Of a stretch of 6,986 nucleotides of DNA, positions 5,423-6,986 are shown piece after piece. Below the pieces are notes generated by a model that was not told the origin of the DNA, made no database searches, and saw only the letters and a program-made list of their open reading frames with translations. Position 1 is the stretch's first letter. Every line of letters begins with the position of its first letter. This DNA comes from CAMBDS01 sp964355675 (GTDB taxonomy: Bacteria; Electryoneota; AABM5-125-24; Hatepunaeales; Hatepunaeaceae): assembly GCA_964355675.1 (NCBI GenBank), contig CAYHEC010000065.1:1-6986 (forward strand), written 5' to 3'. The translations under genes were made by a program, and so were the position numbers.

Positions 5423-6986
5423 ATGGCACACCTTATCATCACACTCCTGCTGGCGATCTGTCTGGCTGGCAATGCCGTTGGACAGCCAAGGGTCGTGGGA
5501 ATGCACCGATTTGACGATGAAACGACTGCGTTCGACATTTATGCGACTGAAGACGGAGGATTCGCCGTATGCGGGGTTAGCGGTGGAGTTCCAAATTCGA
5601 ATTTCTGGATCATGAAGACCGATGCTGACCTTCGAACCGAATGGTCTCAGACTTACGATGGATACCTTCTTTATTCTATCGTTGAGACTGATGATGGCGG
5701 CTTTCTAGCTGCAGGTCCAACAGATCAGTCGATGTTTGCAGCGATCCGAACCGATGAAGCTGGCGATATTCGTTGGAATAGAACTTATGGTAGCGGGACA
5801 TGTTATGCCGTTTTAGAACTAAAAAACAGCAACTATCTGCTGAGCGGATATAGCTGGGACGGCGCAATTGCGTTGGGATATCTGGTGATGATTAATCCTG
5901 ACGGGGAAGTGATATGGCAGAGATCGTATGAGCGATTACAGGGTGGCCATGCAATTTTTCTTTGCGGTCGTGAGACGGATGGGGGAATTGTGGTAGCAGG
6001 CAGTTGCGGAGATCGAGGGCCGTCATTCTCGACATGTTGGGCGCTAAAAGTCGATTTTGAAGGCGAACCCATATGGATGAGCGACACGATCCGTGTAGGG
6101 GAGGGAACCATAGGATTAAATCCCTTTTCTATTGTTTCCGATCCTGCCGGTGGCTTCTTGACCGGAGGTACAGCCTTCACTGATGAACATGGAGCTCCTG
6201 CCCTATTAAAGCTAAGCTCGGAAGGTGAATGGTTATGGTCGCGACAATTGGGAGATTTTAATAATGATCCTTACCAATGCCAAATGGCTGGAAGGAGAAA
6301 TGATGGATTTGTGTTTACTGGGACACGCGAGATCAATGGCAGATCTGCTGGCTTCATCTTTAGGCTAAACGATGAAGGTGAAATTCGTTGGAGTTCGGTT
6401 GTAGAATCTGATGATCAAATCTATCTGGGTGGAGTCATTTTTGGGGAAGATGGCTCAATTATGGCGTCGGGTCATATCTCTAATGGAGACAATAATTGGA
6501 ATGGCCTAATCGTCGAAATCGAACCCGAAGTCGTCGGTCCGACAATCGTATTCCATGCGCCAAATACCGTAAATCAAGTGATTATGCCTTCAGATTCCAT
6601 CCTCTTCTTGATCCGCGCGACGAATCAATGGAATGATGAGATCACCTACGCCTTCTTTAAAGATGATGAGCAAATCGCCGCTGACAGCACTATCACCGTT
6701 CAGTTCAACGATCTTGGCGAGTTTCTCATCACTGGCCGCGCCTACTCCGGCGGCGACTCAGCGCAAGTCGTCTGGAATGTTGAAGTTACCGAACTCTACA
6801 TCGCTGCGCAGACGCCCGATACTCTTAATTTGCGATTCGCTCCCGGAAGGCAGATTGACTTCTCCATCGACAGCATCCGGGCAGTCGGCGGGAACGAGAA
6901 CCTCAGTTACCAATGGTCAACGCTCAATCTCGACAACGGCGAGCGGGGAGACGCGGGTAGGGAGCCCCGGGCTACCATCCCGTTCC
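5423..6986 (+). CDS. Secreted beta-propeller protein with Ig-like segments, N-terminal part (3' truncated by window end)
   Basis: The frame is open for 521 codons to the edge. Residues 1-20 (MAHLIITLLLAICLAGNAVG) look like a signal peptide cleaved before QP, with no Lys/Arg at its start; C13 is preceded by Ile, so it is not a good lipobox. Seven blade-like motifs follow: EDGGFAVCG (43-51), DDGGFLAAG (90-98), NSNYLLSG (135-142), TDGGIVVAG (185-193), PAGGFLTGG (241-249), NDGFVFTG (293-300) and EDGSIMASG (342-350). Most are followed by a strand of the type 'FWIMKTDADLRTEWSQTY' or 'LVMINPDGEVIWQRSY'. This is the style of surface and secreted propellers common in Bacteroidota-like genomes and suggests a seven-bladed fold. 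From about 373 the sequence changes to Ig/PKD-like strands (ITYAFFKDDEQIAADSTITVQF, then LSYQWSTLNLDNGE). A C-terminal sorting domain like that of the first gene may lie beyond the window. Ligand and function are unknown; no catalytic motif was recognised. Confidence 0.88.
   Translation, partial: MAHLIITLLLAICLAGNAVGQPRVVGMHRFDDETTAFDIYATEDGGFAVCGVSGGVPNSNFWIMKTDADLRTEWSQTYDGYLLYSIVETDDGGFLAAGPTDQSMFAAIRTDEAGDIRWNRTYGSGTCYAVLELKNSNYLLSGYSWDGAIALGYLVMINPDGEVIWQRSYERLQGGHAIFLCGRETDGGIVVAGSCGDRGPSFSTCWALKVDFEGEPIWMSDTIRVGEGTIGLNPFSIVSDPAGGFLTGGTAFTDEHGAPALLKLSSEGEWLWSRQLGDFNNDPYQCQMAGRRNDGFVFTGTREINGRSAGFIFRLNDEGEIRWSSVVESDDQIYLGGVIFGEDGSIMASGHISNGDNNWNGLIVEIEPEVVGPTIVFHAPNTVNQVIMPSDSILFLIRATNQWNDEITYAFFKDDEQIAADSTITVQFNDLGEFLITGRAYSGGDSAQVVWNVEVTELYIAAQTPDTLNLRFAPGRQIDFSIDSIRAVGGNENLSYQWSTLNLDNGERGDAGREPRATIPF
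6956..6976. repeat. Possible short palindromic element in the coding region near the window end
   Basis: GGTAG (6956-6960) pairs with CTACC (6972-6976) around the GC-rich GGAGCCCCGGG. It encodes part of RGDAGREPRAT, which sits between two Ig-like strands, and that segment is about six residues longer than in the preceding Ig-like domain. The stem is short, so this is only a candidate. Confidence 0.3.

Noticed and set aside
5331..5615. 94-codon open frame on the + strand
   Set aside because: It runs out of frame through a repeat hairpin and into the propeller gene, has no ribosome binding site, and its product shows no known pattern, whereas the frame from 5423 has a signal peptide and repeated blade motifs.
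5833..6180. 115-codon minus-strand frame
   Set aside because: It is opposite blades of the propeller gene, is low in recognisable pattern and has no start signals.

Overview
The window looks like chromosomal DNA from an uncultured or little-studied Gram-negative bacterium of the FCB group or a neighbouring candidate phylum (for example Zixibacteria, Calditrichota, KSB1 or Latescibacteria types). This is inferred from the C-terminal 'PYPNPFN ... GVYLLRL' sorting/FlgD-Ig-like domain of the first protein, the secreted beta-propeller style of the last protein, and the many short palindromic repeats between and inside genes. No RNA gene, transposase, integrase or CRISPR array is visible.

Layout, all genes on the + strand. 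(1) Positions 2-781 are the 3' end of a secreted protein: the tail of a propeller-like region, an Ig-like beta-sandwich, a Gly-rich linker and a T9SS/FlgD-like C-terminal domain. (2) Positions 782-956 are intergenic. They hold three copies of a TCGCAGGGTG/CACCCTGCGA hairpin, two of them inside a tandemly duplicated unit of about 59 bp whose second copy supplies the ribosome binding site of the next gene. (3) Positions 957-5111 encode a 1384-residue signalling protein: two class III nucleotidyl cyclase domains, a STAND/AAA_16-type ATPase and a kinesin-light-chain-like TPR array. (4) Positions 5112-5422 hold no gene. They contain a 24-bp tandem repeat that starts inside the cyclase gene, a mosaic of at least seven palindromes, and a fourth copy of the TCGCAGGGTG hairpin. 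(5) Positions 5423-6986 are the 5' part of a second secreted protein with a signal peptide, about seven propeller-blade motifs and Ig-like segments. It is open to the window edge.

The two cyclase domains have complementary defects. The first keeps both metal-binding aspartates (D30, D80) but lacks the transition-state Asn/Arg; the second keeps Asn/Arg (N339, R343) but lacks both aspartates. One composite active site within a single chain is therefore expected, the layout known from mammalian soluble adenylyl cyclase (ADCY10), which also carries an ATPase and TPR-like region behind its cyclase pair. The residues that bind bicarbonate in ADCY10 do not appear to be conserved.

The most unusual feature is a 68-bp near-perfect palindrome (3982-4049) inside the TPR-coding region. 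It lies within about 41 extra residues that break an otherwise strict 42-residue repeat register, and it has no stop codon in any of the six frames. The second is the in-frame triplication of the gene's last codons together with the stop codon. Nothing here shows the three genes to be one operon: the spacers of 175 and 311 bp filled with palindromes argue for separate transcription.
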